Assembly: GCF_037027445.1 (NCBI RefSeq) | Contig: NZ_JBANDL010000002.1 | Coordinates: forward strand, 124,001 to 188,000 | Reading direction: 5' to 3' | From: Lysobacter firmicutimachus | GTDB lineage: Bacteria > Pseudomonadota > Gammaproteobacteria > Xanthomonadales > Xanthomonadaceae | DNA: 64,000 bases | Part shown: piece by piece, positions 16,834 through 25,979 of the stretch | Layout: each line of letters begins with the position of its first letter | Position numbering within the stretch: position 1 is the stretch's first letter | Translations under genes and position numbers: made by a program | The notes under the pieces: model-generated | Databases searched by the model: none | What the model was told of the DNA's origin: nothing | Seen by the model: the letters and a program-made list of their open reading frames with translations, nothing else

Positions 16834-17751
16834 GCTTATTGCACGCGGCGGCGCCGAGCGACATCGACGCGTAGACGCGATGCGGACGAATTTCAGCGGA
16901 TGTCGGGATTCGTCGTACAGGTTTTGTTGACGGCAGACGGCCGCAATGACGTCGCGAAGGGACTCAAGCTATGACGCCTTCAGAGCTGGGAAGGCGGCCT
17001 ATCTTGGCAGGCGTAGGTCGCGCGCGTCGTCGTTGCCATGCCGGTGCGATCGCTTATCGGACGAATCGACGAAGATGGGCCGGCGATCATGCCCCTGTGC
17101 CGGCCGCGCTTGTTCCAGGCCGCACTGCACCGCACGCGCCGCGATGCACCACGAGACAGAACAGCGCTCCGGCCGGCGATCGGACCGTCAAGTTGCATCC
17201 AGCCGCGCCGGACAAGACGAGAAATCGCGACTCGGCGATCGCAATGTCGGCAGGACGATATCTCGCGGTTCCATCGGCTGCCGATACGTGCGAACCGCAT
17301 TGAACGACCTTGCGCTATGCGCCCGCAATCGGGGATCGCTGTTGGCTGCCGTCGCGATCGCTGCGATCCGGCGTCGCCGCTAGCCCGGCCATTGCCATCG
17401 GTTCCATCGGACCACTCGCGACCCGCCCGCCAATGGCAACGTTCGACCGCGGACCCTGTGATCGCGATGGGTTCGAGGGCGCTCGGATGCGCGTAGTCGC
17501 CGTAAGCGGCGCCCGTTGAATGCTTTCTTCGGAACGCCAGAAAATTGGCGATGCCATGGCGCGCGCGAGCGGGGCGCCGATAGGCGAGCGCCGGTTTCGG
17601 GGCGGTAGCCGCTGCGGCAGGGCGTTTGCGCCGCGTATGTGGGTTCCGGGGCGGGCGACGGTGGCGGTGTCCGTTCGCTATGCTGGCCGGAAGCCGGCTG
17701 ACATAGGCCGGGCCTGGGGGCGCGACTGAGCCGTCTGGAGCCGGGGACTGA
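16834..17751. other. 918-bp stretch without a convincing gene
   Basis: Open frames here (for example 16946-17383 and 16971-17303) are arginine/serine-rich, lack ribosome-binding sites and show no family motif, as expected of non-coding high-GC DNA. The stretch is rich in GCGATCG-like words between about 17160 and 17480. I see no tRNA, no clear RNA structure and no intact repeat. It probably marks the right edge of the stress island and may contain gene remnants. Confidence 0.5.
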
Positions 17752-18321
17752 ATGGATCGACGCGGATTCGTCCTGGACGCGTTGTTGTTGGGAGCCGGGC
17801 TGCCGTTCTTCGCCCGCGCCGCTTTTTCCAAGTGCCCGCTTTGCGCGGGCGCGGTCGTTTCCGCCTCCGACCTGGCCGACGACTTGAGCCGGCCCAGCCG
17901 GAATCTGGACCTCTGGAGCCGGGCGGCGGATTGCCTGGCGACTGCCGACGAAGGCGGCCCGGTCTGTACCCGTTGCTGGTACGTCTTCAGGAGCGGGAAC
18001 TGGAGCCGTTCATCGGAGCGGGCGGACGATTTCCATGTGCCGTTGGGCGCCGCTGTCGCGACGTTTCCGGTGCCCGAGCGGCATCGCAGCGACGGCCGCT
18101 TGATCTATCGGCAAATACTGCTGGGGGCCGACGGCAAGGGCGGGGCGGTCGAAGAGATCGCATTCTGGGCGCGCGGGTCGGTTCGCTATCGGGCGGCCAT
18201 CCGACGGCACGCCGAGGTGCATGGGATGCGCCTGGAGATCGAAGCGCATCCGCGCGAGCCGGGCCAGATCCATATCGTCGCCGAGTTCGATCCGCGTCCG
18301 CAGCGGACGTCCGCCGACTAG
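17752..18321 (+). CDS. Putative Tat-exported protein with paired cysteine motifs, unknown function
   Basis: This 189-residue protein starts with MDRRGFVLDALLLGAG, a twin-arginine-like leader with a hydrophobic core and an alanine cleavage region near residue 24. It is followed directly by CPLC and, about 45 residues later, CTRC, which together could bind a metal ion. The rest is polar and basic with no motif I can place. Base composition and codon use look like the surrounding genes. It is flanked by a 0.9-kb empty stretch and by a convergent secreted beta-helix gene. The Tat call is moderate since the usual SRRxFLK context is incomplete. Translation of this frame is the most likely of those available here. 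Confidence 0.55.
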   Translation: MDRRGFVLDALLLGAGLPFFARAAFSKCPLCAGAVVSASDLADDLSRPSRNLDLWSRAADCLATADEGGPVCTRCWYVFRSGNWSRSSERADDFHVPLGAAVATFPVPERHRSDGRLIYRQILLGADGKGGAVEEIAFWARGSVRYRAAIRRHAEVHGMRLEIEAHPREPGQIHIVAEFDPRPQRTSAD

Positions 18322-18459
18322 CCCGGTGCGCGGTGGGCGCCTGCGTCGGCGCCGGGAGCTGCGAGGGCGTTGTTGCGTTCCGGAGCGGCCGCCTGTCGGC
18401 GACCGCCCGGCCGCGCCGGGACCGCGGACCAGGCGCGCGCGATCCCGGGTGCGTGCTGC

Positions 18460-20631
18460 TTAGCGCGGCGCGTCCTGTAGCACGATGTCGTCGAGGTAGA
18501 AGCCGGCGTTGTGATTGGCCGCTCCGCCCGAGCCCACCAGCATCACCCACACGCTTGTCGTCTGCGCAGGCGGCTGCACGTCGGCGACGACCTGGGTCCA
18601 GTCGTCGCCGGCGGCACCCAACGATACGTCGCTGAACGACGTGTCCTCGTTGCCGGTTGCCGGCGTACCGTCTTCCTTGAGCCAGCGCAGGCGCACGCGC
18701 GCGTTGGCCGGCAGCGACGGCGTGCCGGCGACGTGCTTGGTCCAGAAGCTCAGCCGCTTGGCGCTGCTGTCGGACAGGTATCCGGGGTGATTGGCGACGG
18801 TCACGCCCCAGTAGCTGTCCTCAAGGGTCACCTGCAGGCTGTGCGCGCCGCTGTGGCCGCCTGCGGCGTGGGCGACGCGGCTGCCGTACCACGCGGCCCA
18901 CAGGCCGACCGAACCTTCCAGGGTCGCGGTCGCCGGGTCGAGCACGTTGAAGGCCGAGCCGTCGGTGGTGCTGCCCGCGTCCTGCAAATAGGGCGCGGCG
19001 CGCCAGGCGTTGAAGCTCATCGTTTCGCCGTAACGCTTGGCGAAACGCCATGGGCCGTAGTAGTGGTTGTTGGCGAAGCGATTGTTGTTGTTGAACATCA
19101 CGTCGTTCTGCACCTGCTGCACCGTGTACGGCGACCAGCTGAGATTGTTCACGCCGGTCGCGTACAACGCATGCGCGCCGCAGAAGCCGGAGCTGCCGCA
19201 CGGCACCGTCGCCGGATCGAAGTAGAACTCGTTGCCGGTCACTTCGATGTTCTTGGCGTGCCAGCGGCAGTCGCGCTGCAGAGTCGGGTCGCCGTTGATC
19301 TGGGTGTAGCAAGGATGCAGGTGGCTGACCGGGTCGGGGTACTGGGTCGGGTTCTTCGGGTCGGGACGCACGATCAGCGCCGGATGGACGAAGGGCGTGC
19401 AGTAGACCTGGCTGGTGTTGCCGTTGGAGTTGCAGAAGCGGTTGGAGCTTTCGTAGATCGACACGCCGGAGAAATTGTTCTCGAAGTAGTTGTCGTGGAT
19501 GCGCAGAAGATCCGAGCCGCTGATGTCCTTGGGCAAGCGGCTGTCGCCGCCGGATTCGGACAGATAGATCGCGGGCGCGGGCGCGCCGCGATCGCTGTTG
19601 CCCGACACCCAGCCGTTGTTGATGAGCGTGTTGGCGCGGATGGTGGCGTTGTAGCTGATCTCGTACCAGATGCCGACGCCGTCGTTGTCGCGGATGTAGT
19701 TGTTCTCGAACAGGAAGTCGATGTTGTTGGTGTCGGCCCACAGTCCGGTGCCGCGGTTGTCGTGGACGTAGTTGCCGACGATCTTGGCCCCGCGCACGTC
19801 CCAGAACTTGCCGCCGCCGGTGCAGCCGCACTTGGTGCTGGCTTCCCAGTCGTCGACGTTGTTGCCGGCGATCTCGTTGTAGCTCAACTCGATGTCGACG
19901 ATGGCCGAGCGGCCCGGCACCGGTTGTTCGGGCGTCGGCGGGCCGTCGCTCTGCAGCGGCCGCTTGTACATGCTGAAGCCGTATTGGCCGTTGTCCTTCA
20001 GGCAGTTGAAACGGACCTTGTTGTGGCTGCCCAGGAACACGCCGGCGCCGCGGTTGTTGGCGATGGTGTTGTACTCGATGGTCCAATGATCGCCGGCGTC
20101 GTGGTTGACCACGCCCTGGTCGAAGTTGCCGTAATCTTCGGCCGGGTCGCTGCTGTAGCGGCCGAAGTTGCGGATGGTCAGGTAGCGCACCGCGACGTTC
20201 TGCGCCGTGCTGGTGAAGGCGTAGTGATTGCGGTTCTGGCCGTCGATGATCGCGCCGGGACCGCCCAGGTAGGTGTTGCCGTCCTGGGCGATGATCTGGC
20301 TGTACTTGTCCGTGCCGAGGGTGTGCACGCCCGGCTCGAACCAGAACGTTACGCCGGCGCGGCGGAAATCGAAGCCGCTGTTGTCGCCGGCCGGAACCAC
20401 GATGGCGCCCGGCGGCGGGGTGGCCGGGCCGCTCGGCATGACGCCGGCCTGGCAGTAGTTCGCCGGCGGTTCGCTCGGCCACATCAGGCCGGCATGGGCC
20501 TGGCCTTCGCTGCCGATGCGCGGCTGCGCCGCCAGGGCCGGGCCGGTCACCAGACCGCTTAACAACACGACCGGCAGCATGCGCATTGCGCGCCCGGACC
20601 GGGACGCTGAATTACGAGAGTCGATAGCCAC
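18460..20631 (-). CDS. Secreted right-handed parallel beta-helix repeat protein
   Basis: This protein of about 723 residues has a signal peptide (MLPVVLLSGLVTGPALA) and a long central array of beta-helix turns rich in N/D-G pairs (for example YNTIANNRGAGVFLGSHNKV, NYVHDNRGTGLWADTNN, ENNYIRDNDGVGIWYEI). A C-terminal about-150-residue beta-sandwich follows (LEDSYWGVTV to FYLDDIVLQD), resembling a carbohydrate-binding module. Such proteins include polysaccharide lyases and hydrolases; catalytic residues cannot be assigned. I chose the GTG at 20631 because AGGA lies 8 bases before it; ATG codons at 20586 and 20580 are alternatives. It is probably secreted to the periplasm or medium for polysaccharide degradation. 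Confidence 0.85.
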   Translation of the reverse strand: MAIDSRNSASRSGRAMRMLPVVLLSGLVTGPALAAQPRIGSEGQAHAGLMWPSEPPANYCQAGVMPSGPATPPPGAIVVPAGDNSGFDFRRAGVTFWFEPGVHTLGTDKYSQIIAQDGNTYLGGPGAIIDGQNRNHYAFTSTAQNVAVRYLTIRNFGRYSSDPAEDYGNFDQGVVNHDAGDHWTIEYNTIANNRGAGVFLGSHNKVRFNCLKDNGQYGFSMYKRPLQSDGPPTPEQPVPGRSAIVDIELSYNEIAGNNVDDWEASTKCGCTGGGKFWDVRGAKIVGNYVHDNRGTGLWADTNNIDFLFENNYIRDNDGVGIWYEISYNATIRANTLINNGWVSGNSDRGAPAPAIYLSESGGDSRLPKDISGSDLLRIHDNYFENNFSGVSIYESSNRFCNSNGNTSQVYCTPFVHPALIVRPDPKNPTQYPDPVSHLHPCYTQINGDPTLQRDCRWHAKNIEVTGNEFYFDPATVPCGSSGFCGAHALYATGVNNLSWSPYTVQQVQNDVMFNNNNRFANNHYYGPWRFAKRYGETMSFNAWRAAPYLQDAGSTTDGSAFNVLDPATATLEGSVGLWAAWYGSRVAHAAGGHSGAHSLQVTLEDSYWGVTVANHPGYLSDSSAKRLSFWTKHVAGTPSLPANARVRLRWLKEDGTPATGNEDTSFSDVSLGAAGDDWTQVVADVQPPAQTTSVWVMLVGSGGAANHNAGFYLDDIVLQDAPR

Positions 20632-21183
20632 TGCGAATATCCTGGAGGGTGACGGTGAATGCGGTCGGCGGCGATTGCACGCGAGGCGACCGCCCCGAAT
20701 CCGGCTGCCACGGCCGGCGGACGGCATCCGCGAACGAGTCGCCCGGTCCGTTGGCGTACCGGACCCCGCGTTGATGCCATGCGCCGTCATGCCTTCGTAG
20801 TGGCCGCTGTCATGACATATGCAAGCTGTGATGCGCTCGCGATAAACGCCGGCTTCCGCGCGCGCCGGCGTCTTGCTGGGGCATGCGCAGCGAAGGCGGC
20901 CTGTGCGCGGCATGACGACGCGGTTGGCGTCGCCGTCGCTTGCGGTGGCCGCCGCATCGCCGGGCGGCGGTCGTTGCGTTCATCGTCGACTGCGCACCCG
21001 CGAGCAGCTTCGGCGTCGTTGCCGACGCCGCTGGCCGGCGCGGCGCTCGCCGACGGACTCGGCGCCAGCGTTCAGCGCCTCGGCCGCCGCACGCGAGCGC
21101 CGCCGCTTGCCGGGCCTGGTCGGATCCGCTCGTCCGGCCCGGCTCCGACGGCCCGTCCCGCCGCGCGCGCTACTCTATGCGCC
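20632..21183. other. Divergent intergenic region between beta-helix gene and ubiA
   Basis: This 552-bp stretch separates divergent genes and should hold both promoters. Open frames covering it are arginine-rich and unsupported. A GC-rich hairpin (ACGCCGGC with GCCGGCGT) lies at 20846-20871. A TACTCT -10-like hexamer at 21171-21176 lies 7 bases before the ubiA ATG, which suggests a leaderless ubiA transcript. Nothing else is recognisable. Confidence 0.5.
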
Positions 21184-22089
21184 ATGGACCATGCCCCCTC
21201 CCATCCCCCGGTGCCGGACTGGCGCCGCCGCCTGTCCCTGTATTGGAAGCTGACCCGCGGCGACCGGCCGATCGGCTGGCTGCTGCTGTTGTGGCCGACC
21301 TGGTGGGGGCTGTGGATCGCCGCCGAGGGCGTGCCGCCGCTGTGGACCTGGTTCGTGTTCAGCGCCGGCGTTTGGCTGACCCGGGCCGCGGGCTGCGTGA
21401 TCAACGACTACGCCGACCGCTGGCTGGACCCGCATGTGGAGCGGACCAAGCACCGGCCGCTGGCCACCGGCGAGCTGCGCGGGCGCGAGGCATTGGCGGT
21501 GTTCGCGGTGCTGATGCTGGTCGCGTTCGGCTTGGTGCTGACCCTGAACCGGTTGACCGTGCTGATGAGCTTCGTCGGCGTGGTGCTGGCGGCCAGCTAT
21601 CCCTATCTCAAGCGCTACACCCATCTGCCCCAGGTCTACCTGGGCATGGCCTTCGGCTGGGGCATCCCGATGGCGTTCGCGGCGGTGCGCGGCGAGGTGC
21701 CGGCGGTGGGCTGGCTGCTGTACGTGGCCAATATCCTGTGGTCGACCGCCTACGACACCTGGTATGCGATGGTCGACCGCGAGGACGACCTGAAGATGGG
21801 TTCGAAGTCGACCGCGATCCTGTTCGGCGAGCTGGACTTGGTCGCCAACGGCGTGCTGTACGCGCTGATGCTGACCGCTTTGCTCTTGGTCGGCCAGCGC
21901 GTGGACTTGGGCCCCTGGTATTTCGGCGGCCTGGCGGTGGCGGCGGCGCTGATCGCCTACGAGTTCGTCATCGCCCGCAAGCGCGAGCGCGAGCCCTGCT
22001 TCCGCGCCTTCCTGCACAACCACTGGGTCGGGCTGACGATCTTCGCCGGGTTGGCGCTGGATTACGCCCTGCGCGCGCCGGCGGCCTGA
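21184..22089 (+). CDS. ubiA: 4-hydroxybenzoate polyprenyltransferase
   Basis: This 301-residue integral membrane prenyltransferase transfers the polyprenyl tail to 4-hydroxybenzoate in ubiquinone biosynthesis. The first aspartate-rich motif is [20 protein letters not shown] and the second is [20 protein letters not shown]; both bind Mg-diphosphate. About eight hydrophobic helices are visible, and length matches bacterial UbiA (about 290-300). The ATG at 21184 is chosen by homology to usual N-termini; frame upstream is non-hydrophobic. There is no ubiC next to it. It is followed by an exported Rid-family gene 87 bases downstream. Confidence 0.95.
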   Translation: MDHAPSHPPVPDWRRRLSLYWKLTRGDRPIGWLLLLWPTWWGLWIAAEGVPPLWTWFVFSAGVWLTRAAGCVINDYADRWLDPHVERTKHRPLATGELRGREALAVFAVLMLVAFGLVLTLNRLTVLMSFVGVVLAASYPYLKRYTHLPQVYLGMAFGWGIPMAFAAVRGEVPAVGWLLYVANILWSTAYDTWYAMVDREDDLKMGSKSTAILFGELDLVANGVLYALMLTALLLVGQRVDLGPWYFGGLAVAAALIAYEFVIARKREREPCFRAFLHNHWVGLTIFAGLALDYALRAPAA

Positions 22090-22176
22090 ACGCGGCGGCG
22101 AAACCGCAACCGCGGGCAACGACGGCGGCGGCGCGGCGCGCTGCAATGGCGGCTGGTTCGGTAGCCGGAGTCGCTC

Positions 22177-22683
22177 ATGCGTTGGTGCCCCGCGGTAGTG
22201 CTGTGCCTGGCCGGCGCTTGCGCCGGTTCCGTTCGCGCCGATGAGGCGGGTCCCGCGCGGGTGCATCTGGCGCCGCCGGGCTGGGAGTCCTCGTATCACG
22301 AACTGCATTACTCGCCGGTGGTGCGGATCGGCGACCGGGTGATCGTGTCCGGCATCCCGGCCGTGGAGGGCGCGGACGACGAGGCCAAGGCGCGCTGGGC
22401 GTTCGCCGAGCTGGAGCGGCACCTGCGCAGCGCCGGTGCCGGGCTGGAGGACGTGATCGAGCTGCAGAGCTTCCACGTCGCCGCCGACCACGCCGAGTTC
22501 CGGCGCCGGATCGCGCCGGTGTTGAAGGTGCATCGCGAGTTCTTCCAGCGCCACTACCCGGCCTGGACCGCGGTCGCGACCGGCGCGCTGTACTCCAAGG
22601 ACGCGAGCATGGAGTTGCGCGCGGAGGCGGTGGTCGGCTCGGGACGAAGGGCGCGGGCGGAGGTTGCGCCGCCGGTGGAGTGA
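22177..22683 (+). CDS. Exported RidA/YjgF/UK114-family protein
   Basis: This 168-residue protein has a signal peptide (hydrophobic core to SVRADE near residue 22) followed by a chorismate-mutase-like Rid fold: SPVVRIGDRVIVSGIPAV, then LRSAGAGLEDVIELQSFHV, then PAWTAVATGALYSKDASMELRAEAVV. Canonical RidA deaminates reactive enamines in the cytosol and uses an arginine in a P-x-R-T-type segment. Here that position reads W, so imine-deaminase activity is doubtful. Export and lack of the arginine place it among non-RidA subgroups of unknown function. Its neighbours (ubiA, AtoE-type transporter) do not clarify the role. Confidence 0.82.
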   Translation: MRWCPAVVLCLAGACAGSVRADEAGPARVHLAPPGWESSYHELHYSPVVRIGDRVIVSGIPAVEGADDEAKARWAFAELERHLRSAGAGLEDVIELQSFHVAADHAEFRRRIAPVLKVHREFFQRHYPAWTAVATGALYSKDASMELRAEAVVGSGRRARAEVAPPVE

Positions 22684-22795
22684 GCGGGGCAGAGGCATTG
22701 GCTTCTGTTCTTGCGCCGCAGCTTGCGACTAAAGTCCAAGTGGCCCGCCCACCCCTCGCTCGGACAATGCCCGGGCCCGTCGCAGGAATCCCGCC

Positions 22796-24238
22796 ATGCC
22801 CGCTGCCGACACCGCCGTCCACGACGGTCTGCTCGCTCGCTTCGCCCTGCGCAGCGCCGCCTGGGCCGAGCGCTGGTTTCCCGATGCCTATGTGTTCGCC
22901 GCGCTGGGCGTGGCCATCGTCGCGGTCGCGGCGATGGCCTTCGGCGCCACGCCGGCGGCGACCGCGACCGCGTTCGGCGACGGGTTCTGGAGCCTGATTC
23001 CTTTCACCATGCAGATGGCCTTCGTGGTCATCGGCGGTTATGTGGTCGCGACCGCGCCGGCGGTGGCGCGGCTCATCGACGCGCTGGCGCGGGTGCCGCG
23101 CAGCGGCCGCGGCGCGGTCTGCTACGTGGGCCTGGTGAGCATGCTGACCTCGCTGTTGAGCTGGGGCTTTTCGCTGGTGTTCGGCGGCCTGCTGGTGCGC
23201 GCATTGGCCCGGCGCGAGGACCTGGACATGGACTATCGCGCCGCCGGCGCGGCGGCTTACTTGGGCCTGGGTGCGGTGTGGGCGATGGGCTTGAGTTCGT
23301 CGGCGGCGCAACTGCAGGCCAACCCGGCCAGCATGCCGCCCGGCTTGCTGGCGATCACCGGGGTGATCCCTTTCAGCGAAACCATCTTCCTGTGGCAATC
23401 GATCGCCCTGACTGCGGCGCTGATCGCGGTGTCCCTGGCGGTCTGCTACATCACCGCGCCGCGCGGCGCCTCAGTCCGGCGCGCGCGCGATTTCGACGGC
23501 GCCGACCGCTTGGCCGAAGACGAGCGCAATGCCGCCGTGCTGCCGCCGCGCACGCGCCCCGGCGAATGGCTGGAATACAGCCCGCTGGTGACGGTCCTGC
23601 TGGCGGCGATGAGCCTGGGCTGGCTGGCCTACGAGTTCTCGGCCAAGCCCTGGGTCAGCGCGATCGCCAACCTCAACACCTACAACTTTCTGTTTCTGAC
23701 CCTCGGCCTGCTGCTGCATTGGCGGCCACGCAGCTTTCTCAACGCGGTCGCGCGCGCGGTGCCGAGCACGACCGGCGTGCTGATCCAGTTCCCGCTGTAC
23801 GGCGGCATCGCCAGCCTGCTGACCGCGGCCAAGGGCGCCGACGGACAGACACTCGCGCACCACCTGTCCAGCGTGTTCGTGCAGATCGCCACCGCCGACA
23901 CCTTCACCCTGGTGATGGGCGCGTACTCGGCGGTGCTGGGCTTCTTCGTGCCCTCCGGGGGCGGCAAATGGATCATCGAGGCCCCTTACGTGATGCAGGC
24001 CGCGAACGATCTGCAGGTGCACCTGGGTTGGGCGGTGCAGGTCTACAACGCCGCCGAAGCGCTGCCGAACTTGATCAATCCGTTCTGGATGCTGCCCCTG
24101 CTCGGCGTGCTGGGGCTGAAGGCGCGCGACATCGTCGGCTTCACTTTCATCCAGTTGCTGGTGCACATCCCGCTGGTGCTCGGCTTGCTGTGGCTGCTCG
24201 GCCTGACGCTGAGCTACCACCCGCCCGTCATGCCCTGA
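22796..24238 (+). CDS. atoE: Short-chain fatty acid transporter, AtoE family
   Basis: This 480-residue polytopic protein matches the short-chain fatty acid transporter family. The N-terminus LARFALRSAAWAERWFPDAY is followed by about 12 hydrophobic spans. Conserved loops include GLVSMLTSLLSWGFSLVFG and the C-terminal FVPSGGGKWIIEAPYVM. The family (AtoE in E. coli, beside acetoacetate degradation genes) imports butyrate or similar acids. Here no ato catabolic genes are adjacent, so the substrate is inferred only. An ATG at 22796 with GGAAT upstream gives the family's normal N-terminus. Confidence 0.88.
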   Translation: MPAADTAVHDGLLARFALRSAAWAERWFPDAYVFAALGVAIVAVAAMAFGATPAATATAFGDGFWSLIPFTMQMAFVVIGGYVVATAPAVARLIDALARVPRSGRGAVCYVGLVSMLTSLLSWGFSLVFGGLLVRALARREDLDMDYRAAGAAAYLGLGAVWAMGLSSSAAQLQANPASMPPGLLAITGVIPFSETIFLWQSIALTAALIAVSLAVCYITAPRGASVRRARDFDGADRLAEDERNAAVLPPRTRPGEWLEYSPLVTVLLAAMSLGWLAYEFSAKPWVSAIANLNTYNFLFLTLGLLLHWRPRSFLNAVARAVPSTTGVLIQFPLYGGIASLLTAAKGADGQTLAHHLSSVFVQIATADTFTLVMGAYSAVLGFFVPSGGGKWIIEAPYVMQAANDLQVHLGWAVQVYNAAEALPNLINPFWMLPLLGVLGLKARDIVGFTFIQLLVHIPLVLGLLWLLGLTLSYHPPVMP

Positions 24239-25331
24239 GACGCGGCCGTTGCCTGTTCCGGCAGGAGCGGCGCACGCCGCGCCCACGGGACGTGCAGAAA
24301 GGCCCGCGCCGACAGCCCTCAGCGAGTAGCGAGGCCTTGGCCCATCGCGACCGCGGGCGCCGCCCGAGTCCGTCCCCGCCGAACGCGCATGGATAAAACC
24401 GCCGGCTGCCGCCGAAGCCTCGTTCCGGCGCGAACCGCACCGACCCCGTCGCCCATGTCTATAGGGCAATTCCTACCCCCGCTCGCGCCGATGCCCGACT
24501 GCGCCGGCCCGGCCTTCGCGCGATCCTGTGTCCGTGGAGAGCATCGCGAAGGAACGCCGCCGATGCCGCGCCGGAAACGGATGTCCGGCCTTCTCCACCA
24601 CCCGCGCGATGCAGCGGGCTCGACGATGCGGATCCCCCGTCCGCACTCTCAGCCTCTGCGACGCCCGGGCGAGACAATAGCGGCACGGCAGGAAAGGACT
24701 CCGGCGTCGGATCGGGGTCGGGCCAGCGGACGCATCGCACCTCGTCGCGACGCATCCGCGGCCCGATCCCGGTCCGGCGGGAGCGGCGAAGGATCGCCGA
24801 CCGACAACCCCCGCCCGATTCGATCAGGCGCGCAGGACGCGCCGAGCAGGGAGCGGCCGCCAAGGAGAGGCGGACGATCGGAATCGGGGTCGCGCCAGGA
24901 CGGCGCGCGTGGCGGAAAGGACTCCGCCATCGGGCCGGGTGCGCGCCGGAATCGCGCCCGTGGCATCGATGCAAGGAATATCGCCATCCCCCGCCTCGCA
25001 GCGATGCGCTCCCAGGAGCCGCATCAGCGACAAGGGGAGGAGCGGCGCAAGCCGCGACCTCCAAGCGTGCAGAGAACGCCGCCGCATCGCCGCTCCCAGG
25101 AGCCGCGTCGGCTGCCGGGGGTAGGAGCGGCGCAAGCGGCGACCATGTCGCGCCGATTTCGCGCCGTAGCGACCGCGCCGCCTGCACGGTCCGAACCTTC
25201 GGCGTCCGGGCCGCGTCCGCCGCGATCCGCGGGTCCCTCGCCGCTGGGCGCAGCATCGATCGGCAGCGCAGCTGGCGTCGGTTCTGCGCCGGCCCGCCGT
25301 GGCCTACGCCGCTTCTGCTTGGTCTTCGCGG
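24239..25331. repeat. Intergenic repeat field with GAGCGGCG..GCCGCGAC elements
   Basis: This 1.1-kb stretch has no credible gene; long open frames on both strands are proline/arginine-rich products of repeats. Copies of the dispersed palindrome (core GGAGCGGCGCAAGCCGCGACC) lie at about 24261-24284, 25036-25059 and 25121-25144. The last two are part of a direct repeat with unit starts near 25003 and 25088, each beginning CTCCCAGGAGCCGC. A further doublet, GGAAAGGACTCCG, occurs near 24692 and 24916. The elements resemble Lysobacter/Xanthomonas repetitive palindromes and are probably non-coding. Confidence 0.65.
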
Positions 25332-25979
25332 TTACAACGCGAAACTCAGATACCGCCCCTGCGCGGTCGGCGAGGTCGGGAACTCGATGCGCAAGGTCAG
25401 TCCGTCCAGCCGCTCCTTGCGCGGCAGCAGATAGGCATGGCGGAAGGCGAACGGGCGGCCGGGCAGGGCGCTGATCGGCTTGAAGTCGGCGCCGTAGCCG
25501 GTGCCGCAGGTATCGGGCAGCTTGTCGCCGCCCAGGCGCGGCAGTCCGGCGGGATTGGCCTCCCACTGGCGACCGCTCGCATCGGCGGTGCGGCCCTTGC
25601 AGCGGTCGAGGTCTTTGGCGACCGTGCCGGAGTCGGCGATCACCTCGAAGGTCGCCAGCAATACGCCGGCGTCCTTGCGCAGCGGGCCGCGCAAGCGCGG
25701 ATCGCGCGGGGCCAGCGCCTGGGCGTCGACCAGGCGCCAGCGCGCGCCTTCGAAGGCGACCCATTGTCCGCGCGCGGCGACGATGGCCTGCTCGGGGTGG
25801 CGTTGCCGATACGACTGCAGCGCCTCGCGGTAGGGCACGATCATGGCCCAGGCGCCGAGCACGGCGGTGCCGAGCAGCCAGAAGGCGTTACGCCGCCACC
25901 AGCCGACCGGCGCCGGCGCCGTGCCGGCCGCTGGCGCGTCCGTGGCCGCGGCGGTTTCGTTCGTCGTCGCAGAGTTCAT
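25332..25979 (-). CDS. Membrane-anchored protein of unknown function (third gene of trio)
   Basis: This 215-residue protein has an Ala/Thr-rich cytoplasmic N-terminus and one transmembrane helix at about residues 31-48 (AFWLLGTAVLGAWAMIVP). A periplasmic domain with two cysteines (DRC and DTC) follows. The C-terminal part (PGRPFAFRHAYLLPRKERL then GLTLRIEF) resembles the end of the preceding gene product, hinting that the trio shares an immunoglobulin-like fold. Its ATG overlaps the stop of the gene before by four bases (ATGA), implying translational coupling. I do not recognise a named family. Confidence 0.72.
   Translation of the reverse strand: MNSATTNETAAATDAPAAGTAPAPVGWWRRNAFWLLGTAVLGAWAMIVPYREALQSYRQRHPEQAIVAARGQWVAFEGARWRLVDAQALAPRDPRLRGPLRKDAGVLLATFEVIADSGTVAKDLDRCKGRTADASGRQWEANPAGLPRLGGDKLPDTCGTGYGADFKPISALPGRPFAFRHAYLLPRKERLDGLTLRIEFPTSPTAQGRYLSFAL

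Noticed and set aside
16946..17519. Small genes in the 16.8-17.7 kb gap
   Set aside because: The candidate frames overlap each other, lack ribosome-binding sites and have arginine/serine-rich products without motifs.
20811..20840. CRP/Clp-type operator around TGTGATGCGCTCGCG upstream of the beta-helix gene
   Set aside because: Only one half-site (TGTGA) is present; the second arm does not match TCACA.
24389..25474. Possible proteins encoded in the 24.2-25.3 kb repeat field
   Set aside because: Their translations repeat the same words (such as LAPLLP) because they read through palindromic repeats, and no start has a ribosome-binding site.
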